Below, piece after piece: positions 63,336-64,000 of a stretch of 64,000 bases of DNA; position 1 is the stretch's first letter; each line of letters starts with the position of its first letter. The notes beneath the pieces were generated by a model. That model was not told where the DNA came from. It saw nothing but the letters and a program-made list of their open reading frames with translations, and ran no database searches. The position numbers were made by a program, and so were the translations under genes. This stretch comes from an uncultured Pseudomonadales bacterium (GTDB lineage: Bacteria; Pseudomonadota; Gammaproteobacteria; Pseudomonadales; Balneatricaceae): assembly GCA_938084925.1 (NCBI GenBank), contig CALKFY010000038.1, forward strand, positions 1 through 64,000. Direction: 5' to 3'.

Positions 63336-64000
63336 TTAGCAGAAAGCCTGAATACCTGTCTGTGCACGGCCTAGGATCAAGGCGTGAACGTCATGGGTAC
63401 CTTCATATGTATTCACTGCTTCTAGGTTCATCACGTGACGGATAACACCGAACTCATCGCTGATACCGTTGCCACCGTGCATATCACGAGACTGGCGTGC
63501 CACATCCAAGGCCTTGCCGCAGTTGTTACGCTTCAACAAAGAAATCAATTCTACTGGGCAGTTGTCTGCATCCATCAAACGACCCATTTGCAAGCAACCC
63601 TGTAGGCCTAGGGAAATTTCAGTTTGCATATCGGCTAGCTTCTTCTGAATTAACTGAGTAGCCGCTAGAGGACGACCAAACTGGGTACGGTCTAGTGTGT
63701 ATTGACGCGCTACATGCCAGCAGAATTCTGCCGCACCCATGGCACCCCAAGCAATACCGTAACGTGCCTTGTTCAAGCAACCAAATGGGCCGGCAAGGCC
63801 TTTGGCGTTAGGTAGCATGTTTTCAGCAGGTACAAAAACGTTGTCCATAACGATTTCGCCCGTAGTGGACGCACGCAAGGAGAACTTGCCTTCAATCTTT
63901 GGAGTAGTTAGACCTTCCATACCGCGCTCTAGAACGAAGCCGCGGATAACACCGTCAAGTTTAGCCCAAACAACCATCACATCAGCGATTGGCGAGTTGG
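63336..64000 (-). CDS. gcdH: Glutaryl-CoA dehydrogenase, C-terminal part (cut by window end)
   Basis: The last 221 codons of an acyl-CoA dehydrogenase; the track's start at 63980 is internal, since the frame stays open to the edge ([13 protein letters not shown]). [14 protein letters not shown]-like strand residues, [21 protein letters not shown] and [21 protein letters not shown] are typical of glutaryl-CoA dehydrogenase. The catalytic glutamate lies in [20 protein letters not shown]. It oxidises and decarboxylates glutaryl-CoA to crotonyl-CoA, giving electrons to ETF and then ETF-QO. Confidence 0.93.
   Translation of the reverse strand, partial: NSPIADVMVVWAKLDGVIRGFVLERGMEGLTTPKIEGKFSLRASTTGEIVMDNVFVPAENMLPNAKGLAGPFGCLNKARYGIAWGAMGAAEFCWHVARQYTLDRTQFGRPLAATQLIQKKLADMQTEISLGLQGCLQMGRLMDADNCPVELISLLKRNNCGKALDVARQSRDMHGGNGISDEFGVIRHVMNLEAVNTYEGTHDVHALILGRAQTGIQAFC

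Overview
The window is ordinary chromosomal sequence from a gammaproteobacterium, most likely a marine member of the Oceanospirillales/Pseudomonadales sphere. This rests on GC in the mid-40s by eye, on the plsX-fabD-fabG-acpP-fabF-pabC-mltG-tmk-holB-tatD order, the yafS-like/rnhA/dnaQ cluster facing gloB, the selD-mnmH pair and the gcdH/CoA-transferase pair. The genus cannot be fixed from this alone. No rRNA, tRNA, CRISPR array, prophage or intact insertion sequence was found. Several ORF-track starts are alternative codons, and many were moved here to the ATG or GTG with the better ribosome binding site.

Layout. 1-10.5 kb: the 5' end of cysB, dsbD, a class I DAHP synthase, nfuA (with an IscR-like site), a MATE exporter, a CPA2-type antiporter, an OmpA-like protein, glutathione reductase, xthA and a two-cysteine BigR/SqrR-like regulator. 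10.6-19.5 kb, all minus strand: htpG with a near-perfect heat-shock promoter, a tiny basic protein, then a packed cluster (frmB, DUF2185, alpha/beta hydrolase, tRNA-queuosine mannosyltransferase-like protein) downstream of frmA, and selD-mnmH for 2-selenouridine tRNA. 19.5-33 kb: tmcA, a lone molybdopterin oxidoreductase, sohB, an SCP2 protein behind a PsrA-like box, nudC, nhaB, dnaQ, rnhA, a methyltransferase, gloB and mltD, followed by a 193-bp MITE-like element. 33.3-38.1 kb: a four-gene BMP-type (nucleoside/purine-like) ABC importer with a strong promoter overlapped by a perfect palindrome. 38-48 kb: an M16C peptidase, a stand-alone response regulator, a ubiquinone-pathway hydroxylase, hpf, an orphan protein, ETF-QO, upp, DUF1285 and a TetR regulator.

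48-59.5 kb is the fatty-acid and envelope block on the minus strand: yceD, rpmF (below the ORF-track cutoff), plsX, fabD, fabG, acpP, fabF, pabC, mltG, tmk, holB and tatD, with sppA and maf beside it. The yceD promoter is so close to its ATG that a leaderless mRNA is predicted. A pair of mutually exclusive hairpins sits between plsX and fabD. 59.6-64 kb holds a dispersed palindromic repeat, ppnN, an orphan mqsA antitoxin with a decayed mqsR toxin, and the glutarate/lysine-catabolism pair (CaiB/BaiF CoA-transferase and gcdH, cut by the window edge).

No clearly new multi-gene system is visible. The most unusual items are the dead mqsR with intact mqsA, promoter and operator; the MITE-like element; the predicted leaderless yceD; the plsX/fabD hairpin switch; and the frmB-to-QTMAN-like cluster.
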